From: Candidatus Fermentibacterota bacterium
Lineage (GTDB): Bacteria > JAFGKV01
Reading direction: 5' to 3'
DNA length: 8,796 nt
Assembly (NCBI GenBank): GCA_030620115.1
Contig: JAUXFG010000159.1
Location: forward strand, 1-8,796
Shown: in pieces, positions 1 to 6,066 of the stretch
Layout of the letters: each line of letters starts with the position of its first letter
Position numbering within the stretch: the stretch's first letter is position 1
Made by a program: the position numbers and the translations under genes
The notes under the pieces: generated by a model
The model's database searches: none
What the model was told of the DNA's origin: nothing
What the model saw: the letters and a program-made list of their open reading frames with translations, nothing else

Positions 1-609
1 CATCTGACACCCCTGTTCTCCTACGATTTAGGGCGTACCCGTACGGTCAAGGAAGAATATACACGTAGGTCTTTCGGATGTCAATAGTAGTATCAAGTCA
101 TGTGAGATTTGCTATAGTAGAGGAATAGGCGCCGCGTCTCCACATTGGACATTCTACCATGAGGCCTTACGAACGCTGATAGGAATTTGCCTTTTGGCGC
201 CCACATTAGATCTCCCTCCGCCGCCACCTTCTGTGTTTTAAGGGCCTCGGAACGTACGAGATGTTCTACGAATGAGTATTCCACCCTACATAGGGAATCG
301 ACGCCACAGGGTCAACAATGATGATCGGGAGAGGCTGTCAGAGCCAAAGTGTCAGAGAAGAGGGATTTCAACCGCGAAGGAGGCAAAGGGGAGAATGAAT
401 GGGCGATCTGCGGTCGCTTGGGGTGGGGATCGTTCTCGTGAAGGGAGTTGGAAGAGATTTCGGGGATTGTTGGGTTACGCTTTGCTAACCCAACCTACAA
501 TTTCAATAGGGTCACGTCGCTGAGGACATATTCAGAATGAAGTTGAAGAATGGCGAAGATTGGGAGAGAGATATTGACCGACCTGTCTCGTGTCGTGTCA
601 GTGAAGCCG
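1..609. other. Leader region without a convincing gene
   Basis: No reading frame here resembles a known protein. The minus-strand frame at 93-284 would start with GTG, lacks a ribosome binding site and matches nothing I recognise. The plus-strand frame from base 1 to a TAG at 88-90 is open, but too short to call the end of an upstream gene. The region does hold one palindromic repeat (468-499) and the start of a marginal small ORF (537), both listed separately. Confidence 0.6.
468..499. repeat. Palindromic repeat, family 1, copy A
   Basis: This 32-base element has an 8-bp perfect stem, TTGGGTTA (470-477) with TAACCCAA (486-493), around an 8-base loop. A second copy at 1624-1655 matches 27 of 32 bases. 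One stem pair is T-A here and C-G in the other copy, and the other three differences lie in the loop. That pattern fits a REP-like element conserved for its hairpin. The two copies flank the toxin-antitoxin operon in the same orientation. Confidence 0.7.
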
Positions 610-668
610 TTGACGCCGGCAAAATCGTACGTATATTCTCCTTGGACACGTACGGAGGAATGACATGA
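537..668 (+). CDS. Possible 43-residue ORF coupled to the antitoxin
   Basis: An ATG at 537 opens a 43-codon frame whose TGA (666-668) overlaps the antitoxin ATG (665-667) as ATGA, the same junction seen between antitoxin and toxin. A GAGGA (522-526) lies about ten bases upstream, a slightly long spacing for a ribosome binding site. The predicted peptide is soluble and mixed-charge, and I recognise no family. Against it, the best promoter (610-637) lies inside this frame, and the frame has no independent support. It may be chance, a leader peptide, or the remnant of an older gene. Confidence 0.2.
   Translation: MKLKNGEDWERDIDRPVSCRVSEAVDAGKIVRIFSLDTYGGMT
610..637 (+). promoter_or_regulatory. 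Sigma70-like promoter of the toxin-antitoxin operon
   Basis: A TTGACG -35 box (610-615) and a TATATT -10 box (632-637) are separated by 16 bases. Each box matches the consensus at five of six positions. Transcription would start near 644, just upstream of the antitoxin ribosome binding site. The left arm of the operator candidate overlaps the first base of the -10 box. Confidence 0.55.
626..654. promoter_or_regulatory. Inverted-repeat operator candidate
   Basis: CGTACGT (626-632) and ACGTACG (648-654) form a perfect 7-bp inverted repeat separated by 15 bases. The arms bracket the -10 box and the expected transcription start, and the right arm runs into the ribosome binding site. Phd/YefM antitoxins and their toxin complexes commonly repress their own promoters by binding such dyads. 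The arms' position makes autoregulation a reasonable inference. The half-site ACGTACG also occurs alone at 252-258. Confidence 0.5.
654..659 (+). promoter_or_regulatory. Antitoxin ribosome binding site
   Basis: GGAGGA lies five bases before the ATG at 665. It is the strongest Shine-Dalgarno match near this operon and fixes the antitoxin start. Confidence 0.7.
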
Positions 669-886
669 CCATCAATGCGACACGACTTCGAGAGAATATC
701 TATCGTATCCTTGACCAGATACTCGAGACTGGAATTCCTGTTCAAATAGAACGGAGAGGGAAGATCCTCAAGATCGTACCCGGAAATCCGAAATCGAAAT
801 TCGACAACTTGGTGAGAAGGAATGCCATGAAGGAAGATCCGCAGGACTACATCCACATCGACTGGTCAAGAGAGTGGAAGCCATGA
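665..886 (+). CDS. Phd/YefM-family type II antitoxin
   Basis: This 73-residue protein is the antitoxin of a toxin-antitoxin pair. It should bind and inhibit the VapC toxin encoded next to it and, with it, repress the operon. The N-terminal part shows the Phd/YefM pattern: a starting beta strand and helix (TINATRLRENIYRILDQ), then the turn and strands ETGIPVQIERRGKILKIVP (residues about 21-39), which form the DNA-binding dimer fold. The C-terminal tail ends IDWSREWKP, the tryptophan-rich end typical of Phd-like partners of VapC toxins that contacts the toxin. Length is normal for the family. The ATG at 665 is fixed by GGAGGA at 654-659. The stop codon overlaps the toxin ATG as ATGA, which suggests translational coupling. 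Family assignment is by recognition of motifs; no search was run. Confidence 0.9.
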   Translation: MTINATRLRENIYRILDQILETGIPVQIERRGKILKIVPGNPKSKFDNLVRRNAMKEDPQDYIHIDWSREWKP

Positions 887-1260
887 TCTTCTTCGATACG
901 CATATCGTCCTCTGGCTTTTCGATGGGAGAGTCGAGTTGTTCGACCAGGAGATGCAGCAGCTTATTGATGAAGAAGAGCTGTACATTTCGCCGATGGTAG
1001 AACTGGAACTGATATATCTTGAAGAAATCGAGCGAATCTCGGTCTCACCATCAGCTATCGTGAAGGATCTTGAGACCAGAATTGGGTTGGGGATCTCCGA
1101 GATATCACTCATGGAAATTGTTGAATCCGCAAAGGATCTCTCTTGGACTCGAGATCCTTTTGATCGTTTGATAGTTGCCCACGCGATATCCAAGAACTCC
1201 AGATTGATCACCGCTGATTCGGCCATTCAGAAACACTTCAAGGACGCGGTATGGAAGTGA
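883..1260 (+). CDS. vapC: VapC-family PIN-domain toxin (ribonuclease)
   Basis: This 125-residue PIN-domain protein is the toxin of the pair, expected to be a metal-dependent endoribonuclease that cleaves RNA (often tRNA in this family) when free of antitoxin. The acidic active-site residues are visible: D5 in the opening strand (IFFDTHIVLWL), E42 in SPMVELELIYLEE, D91 and D94 in RDPFDRLIVAHA, and D112 in LITADSAI. All are in family order, so the toxin looks intact. I chose the ATG at 883 because it overlaps the antitoxin stop by four bases and puts the first PIN strand right at the N terminus. A GTG at 874 would add three residues. There is no clear separate ribosome binding site, so translation probably depends on the antitoxin reading frame. 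No terminator is evident downstream. Confidence 0.92.
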   Translation: MIFFDTHIVLWLFDGRVELFDQEMQQLIDEEELYISPMVELELIYLEEIERISVSPSAIVKDLETRIGLGISEISLMEIVESAKDLSWTRDPFDRLIVAHAISKNSRLITADSAIQKHFKDAVWK

Positions 1261-1371
1261 CATTTTTGCGCGGCAACGACACACTCATCCCCATGGCCCA
1301 GACTTCTCACCGGTTTTCAATCTGATTAAGTTTCTGCGCATATACTTAAATAGTATGAAATATGGCTGGCC

Positions 1372-1413
1372 GTTCAGGGTTCTGGGTTCTGGGTTCTGGG
1401 GTCAGCGTTCTGG
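1372..1413. repeat. GTTCTGG heptamer array with G-quadruplex motif
   Basis: Six consecutive 7-base units follow a GTTCTGG consensus; four are exact and two are variants (GTTCAGG at 1372, GGTCAGC at 1400). Within it, four runs of at least three G (1377-1379, 1384-1386, 1391-1393, 1398-1401) are separated by identical 4-base TTCT loops, a textbook G-quadruplex pattern on the + strand. Related GTTC units recur at 1500-1513 and, on the minus strand, at 1717-1740. Confidence 0.75.
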
Positions 1414-1415
1414 AC

Positions 1416-1446
1416 GGCCTCTGGTGGTGCCGCGCCATCAGAGGCC
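1416..1446. repeat. Strong 14-bp hairpin
   Basis: The left arm 1416-1429 (GGCCTCTGGTGGTG) pairs with the right arm 1433-1446 (CGCCATCAGAGGCC) across a 3-base CCG loop. All 14 positions pair, two of them as G-U wobbles in RNA. No run of T follows on the + strand, so it is not a standard intrinsic terminator. It begins two bases after the heptamer array. Confidence 0.7.
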
Positions 1447-1456
1447 TCAGGGCTAA

Positions 1457-1496
1457 GAGAGTACAGTATGCTCTCAGATATGTTTGCTCTCAAACA
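1457..1496. repeat. Two small consecutive hairpins
   Basis: GAGAG (1457-1461) pairs with CTCTC (1471-1475) over a 9-base loop. TGTTTG (1481-1486) then pairs perfectly with CAAACA (1491-1496) over a CTCT loop. Each is short and could be chance alone; together with their neighbours they suggest a structured segment. Confidence 0.4.
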
Positions 1497-1510
1497 AGTG
1501 TTCAGGGTTC

Positions 1511-1539
1511 GCCTGTCTGCGTGCAACGCACAGGCAGGC
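1511..1539. repeat. Imperfect inverted repeat
   Basis: GCCTG (1511-1515) pairs with CAGGC (1535-1539). Inside it TGCGT (1518-1522) pairs with ACGCA (1526-1530) around a GCA loop, with a small asymmetric internal loop between the two stems. I remember very similar sequences as a dispersed repeat in environmental bacterial genomes, but could not check. A GC-rich stretch with a GGCC-GTA-GGCC palindrome follows at 1551-1561. Confidence 0.5.
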
Positions 1540-1623
1540 CGTTCCCGCCGGGCCGTAGGCCCTATGGGCCGGAGGAAGGATTACCAGAAGCTCGGCTTTC
1601 GCTATTCGTTGAGTAAGCCAGAA

Positions 1624-1655
1624 TGTCGGGTTACGCCGGGCTAACCCGACCTACA
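1624..1655. repeat. Palindromic repeat, family 1, copy B
   Basis: Second copy of the 32-base element at 468-499, with the stem TCGGGTTA (1626-1633) and TAACCCGA (1642-1649). It carries the compensated C-G pair and a GC-richer loop. It lies about 100 bases downstream of the minus-strand ppiD-like stop, where it could form a hairpin in the transcript tail, though no T-run follows. A stretch at 1706-1716 repeats only the right-hand 11 bases of copy A, possibly a decayed fragment. Confidence 0.7.
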
Positions 1656-1757
1656 TTCCTGCTTGATGAAACCTGGAATGATGCCACGGTTCGAATTCTT
1701 GAGGTCAACCTACAATCCCCGAACCTCCGAACCTCTGAACGCTGAGTCCCCGACCAG

Positions 1758-3908
1758 CTACGAAACGCCGAAGAACCGTTCGCGATTGTCCTCGATGATC
1801 GCCTTGTCTTTGAGCCATGTGAACCACGCGCCATAGACCCGCTGACGCGCCTCGTTCTGCAGGTATTCAACAACCTTCTCTCGTGATTCGGTCTCCTCCA
1901 ACGTCCAACTGGAATCTCGTCGAGCCATCACAAACGCCTGGCCTGCGGCAAACGGACCGGCCACTTCGCCCTTCGTTATGCCGAAGGGTGCACCAATCGC
2001 CTCCACCTCCCGGCCTATGCCCGGCGCATAGTCCTTCCGCCCCAACTGGACATCTGAGAGCAACTCAGCCAGCGTATCGGATTCTGCAACCTGTTCAAGC
2101 GTTTCGCCATTGGCGATACGATTCCCAAGGTCCGCAAGGTAGTCCTCAGCTAGCTGGGTCGCCTTCTCTTTGAGCACGGCTCTTACGACCCTGCCCCTCA
2201 CCTCGTCCAGAGTTGCGTGCCGCTCTTCCTGCTTCTCCGTTGATTGGAGGATGAAGAACTCCTTTTCCGTCTCAAATGGATCGCTAATATCGCCTACTCG
2301 TCTGGAAAAAATCCAGCCCGCTCCGGAAGCCGTGGGGCCTACGCCAGGGATATACGGCCCCTTTGTGAACAGCTCGGTTTCGGTAACCTGAAGCCCCTGC
2401 TTCTCGGCTGCCTGCTCCAAGCCCACTTCCTTTGCCTGCTCGGCAATGTCCACCATCACATTGTCCAAGCTATCCAAAGTGGCCCGCTCGGGCTCCACCT
2501 TGAGAAGTATGTGACGGGCTCGGATCAATGCCTTACCGTCTTCACCTGTTTTCTTCTCCTCCACCAGAATGATGTGCCACCCAAACTGGGTCCTCACCGG
2601 CTCGCTTAGCTCGCCCGGTTGCAGGGCAAAGGCCACATCCTCGAATTCCTTGACCATGCGTCCCCTACCAAACTCTCCAAGATCGCCCCCCTGCTCGGCG
2701 CTGCCGACATCTTCGGATTCGATTTGAGCAGCTTCTTCGAACGATTTCCCGCCAATGATCTCCTCTCGAATACTCCGGATATCCGCCAGCATATCTGCTT
2801 CATCCCGCGCGGAAGCCTTCTTCTCCAGCTTGACGATCTTTGTCTTGGCCTTGGCGGGGATATCGTACTCGGAGATGTGTTCATTGAAATACCGCTTGAG
2901 CTCCGCCTCGTCCACAGGCAGCATGACGTTGAGCACGATTTGGGAGAAATCGACCCATTCCTTCTCATCTTCCTCTCCACGCTCATGGACGAAGTAGAGA
3001 AACCAGGATCCGAATCTCTCCACCGGTTGAGAGCATGTTCCCAGGTCCTGAGAGAAGAGCACACTGTCCACAGCGGCCCCTCTGCCGCCCTTGAACGTCT
3101 TACCTACTCGTCCACCTTCCTGCGCCTTGGCCCCCGAGGAGTAACGTTTCGCCAGTTTCGCAAACTTGCCGGGGCTAGTGGCCTGGGTCATGAGCTCGAG
3201 ACCCAATTGTCGGACCCGTTCCTTGTCTTCATCGGTGGCTTGGGTGAAGTGGAAGTCCTTCAGGGCAAGGCACGTAGCCTTGACTCGCTCTGCCTGTGCA
3301 TCCATCTCGCGCTCGACCTCAAGAGACGTCACCCGCGTGCACATAACGATACGTCGCTCCAGCTTGTGCAAGGGAAGCATCTCTGCGTAGGTCGCCTGCA
3401 GCATCTGAGCCGGCCCCTCTGGCGACTGGAGCACCTGCACGTACTTCTGCATGTCGAAATGACCGTCCGTCTGCAACTGGGGATGCTCCATGATCCACTG
3501 CGGGGGATTGCTCACCAGGAACTCCGCCAGTTCCCTGGAGGTCACACCGATACCTAACTTCTTGGTTTCCGAGAATACCAGAAGGCGCTGCAGGAGTACA
3601 TTCCATGTCCGCTCTCTGAGCTGCTGATGCGTTCGCTCGTCCTCTGCGAAAGCCTCACCGAGCCGCTGCTGCTCCGCCTCTCGTTGGCTCCTGTATTCCC
3701 TCTGGAACTGTTCCCTGCTGATGGGAATATTATTGATCACCGCACCCATATTGGACGATGCAGTACTCACCTTGATTCCAAGACTGCGAACAAGATCGCC
3801 GAATCCACCGCTCCCTGTCCCCAGGGCGATCAGCACAAATCCACCTAGAAATCCCACGAGAACTATCCACAATACGGGCTTGGTGTTCTCCCTCATCTGC
3901 TTGAGCAT
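1758..3908 (-). CDS. ppiD: PpiD-like periplasmic chaperone / peptidyl-prolyl isomerase (SurA_N and PPIC domains)
   Basis: This 716-residue protein is expected to sit in the inner membrane facing the periplasm and help fold exported proteins. Residues 10-31 form one hydrophobic segment after a short positive N terminus (MLKQMRENTK), the usual PpiD anchor. Residues about 50-210 match the SurA/PpiD N-terminal chaperone domain. A weak parvulin-like unit spans about 222-310. The clearest parvulin (PPIC) unit is about 352-452, with GGDLGEFGRGRMVKEFEDVAF, then QPGELSEPV and FGWHIILVEE. It lacks the usual first histidine: KTKIVKL stands where xxRHIL is expected. An RARHILLK motif appears just after it (463-470), starting a further degenerate unit. 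It is longer than E. coli PpiD (623 residues, from memory). The ATG at 3908 has AGGAG seven bases upstream. Family is secure; orthology to PpiD rather than another SurA-like protein is less so. Confidence 0.88.
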   Translation of the reverse strand: MLKQMRENTKPVLWIVLVGFLGGFVLIALGTGSGGFGDLVRSLGIKVSTASSNMGAVINNIPISREQFQREYRSQREAEQQRLGEAFAEDERTHQQLRERTWNVLLQRLLVFSETKKLGIGVTSRELAEFLVSNPPQWIMEHPQLQTDGHFDMQKYVQVLQSPEGPAQMLQATYAEMLPLHKLERRIVMCTRVTSLEVEREMDAQAERVKATCLALKDFHFTQATDEDKERVRQLGLELMTQATSPGKFAKLAKRYSSGAKAQEGGRVGKTFKGGRGAAVDSVLFSQDLGTCSQPVERFGSWFLYFVHERGEEDEKEWVDFSQIVLNVMLPVDEAELKRYFNEHISEYDIPAKAKTKIVKLEKKASARDEADMLADIRSIREEIIGGKSFEEAAQIESEDVGSAEQGGDLGEFGRGRMVKEFEDVAFALQPGELSEPVRTQFGWHIILVEEKKTGEDGKALIRARHILLKVEPERATLDSLDNVMVDIAEQAKEVGLEQAAEKQGLQVTETELFTKGPYIPGVGPTASGAGWIFSRRVGDISDPFETEKEFFILQSTEKQEERHATLDEVRGRVVRAVLKEKATQLAEDYLADLGNRIANGETLEQVAESDTLAELLSDVQLGRKDYAPGIGREVEAIGAPFGITKGEVAGPFAAGQAFVMARRDSSWTLEETESREKVVEYLQNEARQRVYGAWFTWLKDKAIIEDNRERFFGVS

Positions 3909-3915
3909 CCGCTAT

Positions 3916-3920
3916 CTCCT
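3916..3920 (-). promoter_or_regulatory. ppiD-like ribosome binding site
   Basis: On the minus strand AGGAG precedes the ATG (3908-3906) by seven bases, which supports that start. Confidence 0.65.
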
Positions 3921-4019
3921 CTCTTTCCGGTTATCAATAGACATATCGACGTAGCATCGCAAATCAGCGCAGCGAACCTAGGGCGCGACCTTGAAGTGAG
4001 CAAGGCTTTCCGTGTCTGT

Positions 4020-4032
4020 TATCGAAACGATA
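4020..4032. promoter_or_regulatory. Small dyad in the divergent intergenic region
   Basis: TATCG-AAA-CGATA is a perfect 13-base dyad between the divergent ppiD-like and CHI-like genes. It could be an operator or a chance palindrome. I could not identify a convincing promoter for either gene in this 226-base gap. Confidence 0.2.
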
Positions 4033-4120
4033 CGTGCATCATGGCACCTCAGCATATACATTCTGGAGCTTCAGAGAAACCGTGGGAAAGGCTGACCCGC
4101 GTTTCTCACTCATGTGCATG

Positions 4121-4127
4121 AAAGGAG
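4121..4127 (+). promoter_or_regulatory. Ribosome binding site that sets the CHI-like start
   Basis: AAAGGAG lies seven bases before the ATG at 4135. It also lies inside the frame that would open from an upstream GTG at 4114, so it argues for the ATG. Confidence 0.75.
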
Positions 4128-4134
4128 CAAAACA

Positions 4135-4698
4135 ATGAAGTGGTGTACTAGTGTTCTCGCATGTGCTGCGATTCTCTGTCAATCGGCTATGAGTGGAGAG
4201 CTTGCCGGGGTCACCATGCCCGATACGCTCAAGATGGAGAGTACGACTCTGAAGCTCAACGGCATGGGTCTGAGAAAGAAACTCTGGGTCAAGGTCTATG
4301 TCGGGGGATTGTACCTGGAACACCCGTCTCATGATCCTGAGGAGATCCTCTCCAGGGGAGGTCCCTGGCAAGTGGTTATGTACTTCCTTCACAGCAAGGT
4401 CAGCGTGGACAAATTGAACGGCGCATGGATTGACGGATTCAAGAAGAACGCGCCGGAGATCCTCGAGACGCATGAAAAAGAAGTCGAGCAGTTCACCAGC
4501 TTCTTCCGCGATGTGGTGAAGGGCGAAGACATCGTGCTCACCTTCCTTCCCGCCGAGGGGCTTACCGTTCGCATCGCAGGAGAGGTAGTTGGGAAAACAA
4601 TCCCTGTAGAATTCGCCAATGCAGTGCTTTCCATCTGGCTCGGGCCTGAACCCCCATCTGGCGGCTTGAAGGAGGGAATGCTCGGGCTCAAAAATTAG
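4135..4698 (+). CDS. Secreted chalcone-isomerase-like protein
   Basis: The 187-residue product has a signal peptide (MKWCTSVLACAAILCQ, hydrophobic core about 5-16, likely cleaved near residue 20), so it should be exported. The mature part has the bacterial chalcone-isomerase-like fold pattern: an opening AGVTMPDTLKMES strand, then LNGMGLRKKLWVKVYVGGLYLE (about 42-62), MYFLHSKVSVDKLNGAWIDGF (about 82-102), and a C-terminal IAGEVVGKTIPVEFANAVLSIWLG segment. Bacterial members of this group have no established flavonoid role. Relatives with this fold bind fatty acids, so a lipid or small-ligand role is an inference. I chose the ATG at 4135 over GTG 4114 because of the ribosome binding site and because it starts the signal peptide. 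It is divergent from the ppiD-like gene, and its last four bases overlap the end of hemW, encoded on the other strand. Confidence 0.88.
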   Translation: MKWCTSVLACAAILCQSAMSGELAGVTMPDTLKMESTTLKLNGMGLRKKLWVKVYVGGLYLEHPSHDPEEILSRGGPWQVVMYFLHSKVSVDKLNGAWIDGFKKNAPEILETHEKEVEQFTSFFRDVVKGEDIVLTFLPAEGLTVRIAGEVVGKTIPVEFANAVLSIWLGPEPPSGGLKEGMLGLKN

Positions 4699-5837
4699 GC
4701 AAACATTCGGGCCAGCCCATCGGCAACTACATAGCCCTCGGGCGTGGGGACCATGCGGTCTCCGGTGACCCGGACCAGCCCGTCTCGTATCAAATCGCCA
4801 AGAATTGCATCCCCGCGCGGAAAGGTTTGGACGAGGCTCAACGCGAGACCATCCGACATCCTCAATCCTGTGTAGAGTGCTTCCAATCGAATCTGCTCCT
4901 CACTCAATTCCTCTGATTCGGCGAGTGGTTTCTTTCCTTCCCGGAGTGACTGCACGTAACTCATCACGGAACGGACGTTCCACCATCGCGTTCCCGCCCG
5001 GAACGAATGTGCCGCAGGGCCAAGCCCGAGATACGGCACATGATGCCAGTATTTCTGATTATGCCGTGAACGTTGAACACGGGATCGTGCAAAACTCGAA
5101 ACCTCGTAGTGTTCATACCCGTGGCTCCGGAGATACTCAGAGGTGAGGAGATAGAATGTGCGCTCCGCTTCCTCATCAAGCCTCTGAAGCCTGCCCTCCA
5201 GATGGCGTCTGCCGAAAGGCGTTCCCGATTCAATGGAAAGCAGGTAGCAGGACATGTGTGCCGGCCGGAATGTCAGCGCCTGTTCCAGATCAGCCAACCA
5301 GGTGGCTTCACGCTGCCCATGGAAACCATACATCAGATCAATGCTCACATTGTCGAACCCGGTCTCTTGCATAAGCTCCAAGGCCTGGAGATTCTGCCGC
5401 ATCGAGTGCCGCCGCCCCAGGAAAGACAGGACCTCGTCATGAAAAGATTGCGCACCAAGACTGATTCTGTTTGTCCCCGCATTGCGCATTCCCCGAAGCC
5501 CATCTGCGCTCACATCATCTGGATTGAGCTCGACCGTGATCTCCACATCATTAGTGAACGAAAACGCCGCCCGCAGCCCGCTTATCAATTCCTGAAACAC
5601 ATCAAGATCAAGCACACTCGGCGTACCCCCACCCAAGTACAGAGTGTCGAACACACCAAATTCATCGATATAGAAGGCGGCCTCCTGTTGCACAAACTCG
5701 GCCCATGTAGCACGGTGGGAATGATCGACTACCGAATAGAAATCGCAGTAGGGGCATTTCGTCTTGCAGAAAGGAATATGAACGTACAGGCCGGGATGCT
5801 CGTCTTTGGCCTTGTGCCGTGAGGCGTAGCGGTCCAT
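4695..5837 (-). CDS. hemW: HemW heme chaperone (radical SAM, coproporphyrinogen-oxidase-like)
   Basis: HemW binds a 4Fe-4S cluster and S-adenosylmethionine and delivers heme to acceptor proteins. Despite older annotation it is not the coproporphyrinogen oxidase HemN. Numbered from the ATG at 5837 (380 residues), the cluster cysteines are C24, C28 and C31 in CKTKCPYCDFYS, right after GLYVHIPF. The SAM-binding GGGTPS motif follows at 69-74, then ELNPDD, ISLGAQSF and SIDLMYGFHGQ. The HemW-type segment YEVSSFARSRVQRSRHNQKYW (about 244-264) and YLGLGPAAHSF come next, with a winged-helix-like C terminus. Length matches E. coli HemW (about 378). A GTG at 5852 would add five residues, but that piece lies in repeat-like GTTC sequence; neither start has a clear ribosome binding site. 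The stop overlaps the convergent CHI-like gene by four bases. Nothing appears missing. Confidence 0.94.
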   Translation of the reverse strand: MDRYASRHKAKDEHPGLYVHIPFCKTKCPYCDFYSVVDHSHRATWAEFVQQEAAFYIDEFGVFDTLYLGGGTPSVLDLDVFQELISGLRAAFSFTNDVEITVELNPDDVSADGLRGMRNAGTNRISLGAQSFHDEVLSFLGRRHSMRQNLQALELMQETGFDNVSIDLMYGFHGQREATWLADLEQALTFRPAHMSCYLLSIESGTPFGRRHLEGRLQRLDEEAERTFYLLTSEYLRSHGYEHYEVSSFARSRVQRSRHNQKYWHHVPYLGLGPAAHSFRAGTRWWNVRSVMSYVQSLREGKKPLAESEELSEEQIRLEALYTGLRMSDGLALSLVQTFPRGDAILGDLIRDGLVRVTGDRMVPTPEGYVVADGLARMFA

Positions 5838-5853
5838 GGGTTCAGAGTTCACC

Positions 5854-5919
5854 GTTTAGGGTTGGGGCTCGCGCAGAAATAACTTCACATTCTTCCGCAA
5901 ACTTGCGCGAACCCTAAAC
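5854..5919. repeat. Long inverted repeat just upstream of hemW
   Basis: GTTTAGGGT (5854-5862) pairs with ACCCTAAAC (5911-5919), and TCGCGCA (5869-5875) with TGCGCGA (5904-5910). That gives 16 perfectly matched pairs, with a 6-base bulge on the left arm and a 28-base loop. It ends only 16 bases before the hemW ATG on the minus strand, so it would form in the mRNA leader or overlap the promoter. Confidence 0.65.
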
Positions 5920-5931
5920 AATGCCCGCGCG

Positions 5932-6034
5932 CAGATTCTTCGGTCGGTGTGCTCCCTCAGAATGACACATGGCAACACATCCTTCTGTGCATTACCCCTA
6001 TCATTCTGAGCGACTGAAAGAAGCGAAGAATCTC
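5932..6034. repeat. Inverted pair of 34-base repeats, family 2
   Basis: A 34-base element at 6001-6034 (+) and another at 5932-5965 (-) share their first ten bases, TCATTCTGAG, and the block CGAAGAATCT near the other end, with a diverged middle of the same length. Facing each other, the copies make an imperfect hairpin with 10-bp outer arms (5933-5942 with 6024-6033) and 10-bp inner arms (5956-5965 with 6001-6010). From memory this sequence is a widespread intergenic repeat in environmental bacteria. Confidence 0.65.
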
Positions 6035-6066
6035 TCTTCATTCTTTGCGTTTTATCATTCGATGTT

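Larger units (their letters stand above)
1261..1757. other. Repeat-rich non-coding spacer
   Basis: No gene is supported between the toxin stop and the ppiD-like stop. The stretch holds, in order, a short AT-rich segment with a small dyad (ATACT and AGTAT, 1342-1356), a GTTCTGG heptamer array, a strong hairpin, several weaker hairpins, palindromic repeat copy B, and three tandem octamers of the form CYCYGAAC (1717-1740). The plus-strand frame at 1362-1616 is a translation of these repeats and has no protein character. Confidence 0.7.

Noticed and set aside
93-284. Minus-strand 63-codon frame
   Set aside because: GTG start without a ribosome binding site, no recognisable family, and in a region with no other coding signal.
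1416-1446. Intrinsic terminator for the vapC transcript
   Set aside because: The hairpin is strong but no run of T follows, and it lies about 160 bases beyond the stop.
1362-1616. Plus-strand frame across the heptamer array and hairpins
   Set aside because: Its translation follows the repeats directly and has no protein-like pattern.
468-1655. CRISPR array
   Set aside because: The repeated elements are only two copies over 1.1 kb with genes between them, without regular spacers.
2619-3557. Long plus-strand frame of 312 codons
   Set aside because: It lies entirely antisense to the well-supported ppiD-like gene, and its translation shows no domain.
5073-5822. Plus-strand frame of 249 codons
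   Set aside because: Antisense shadow of hemW, whose motifs are unmistakable on the other strand.
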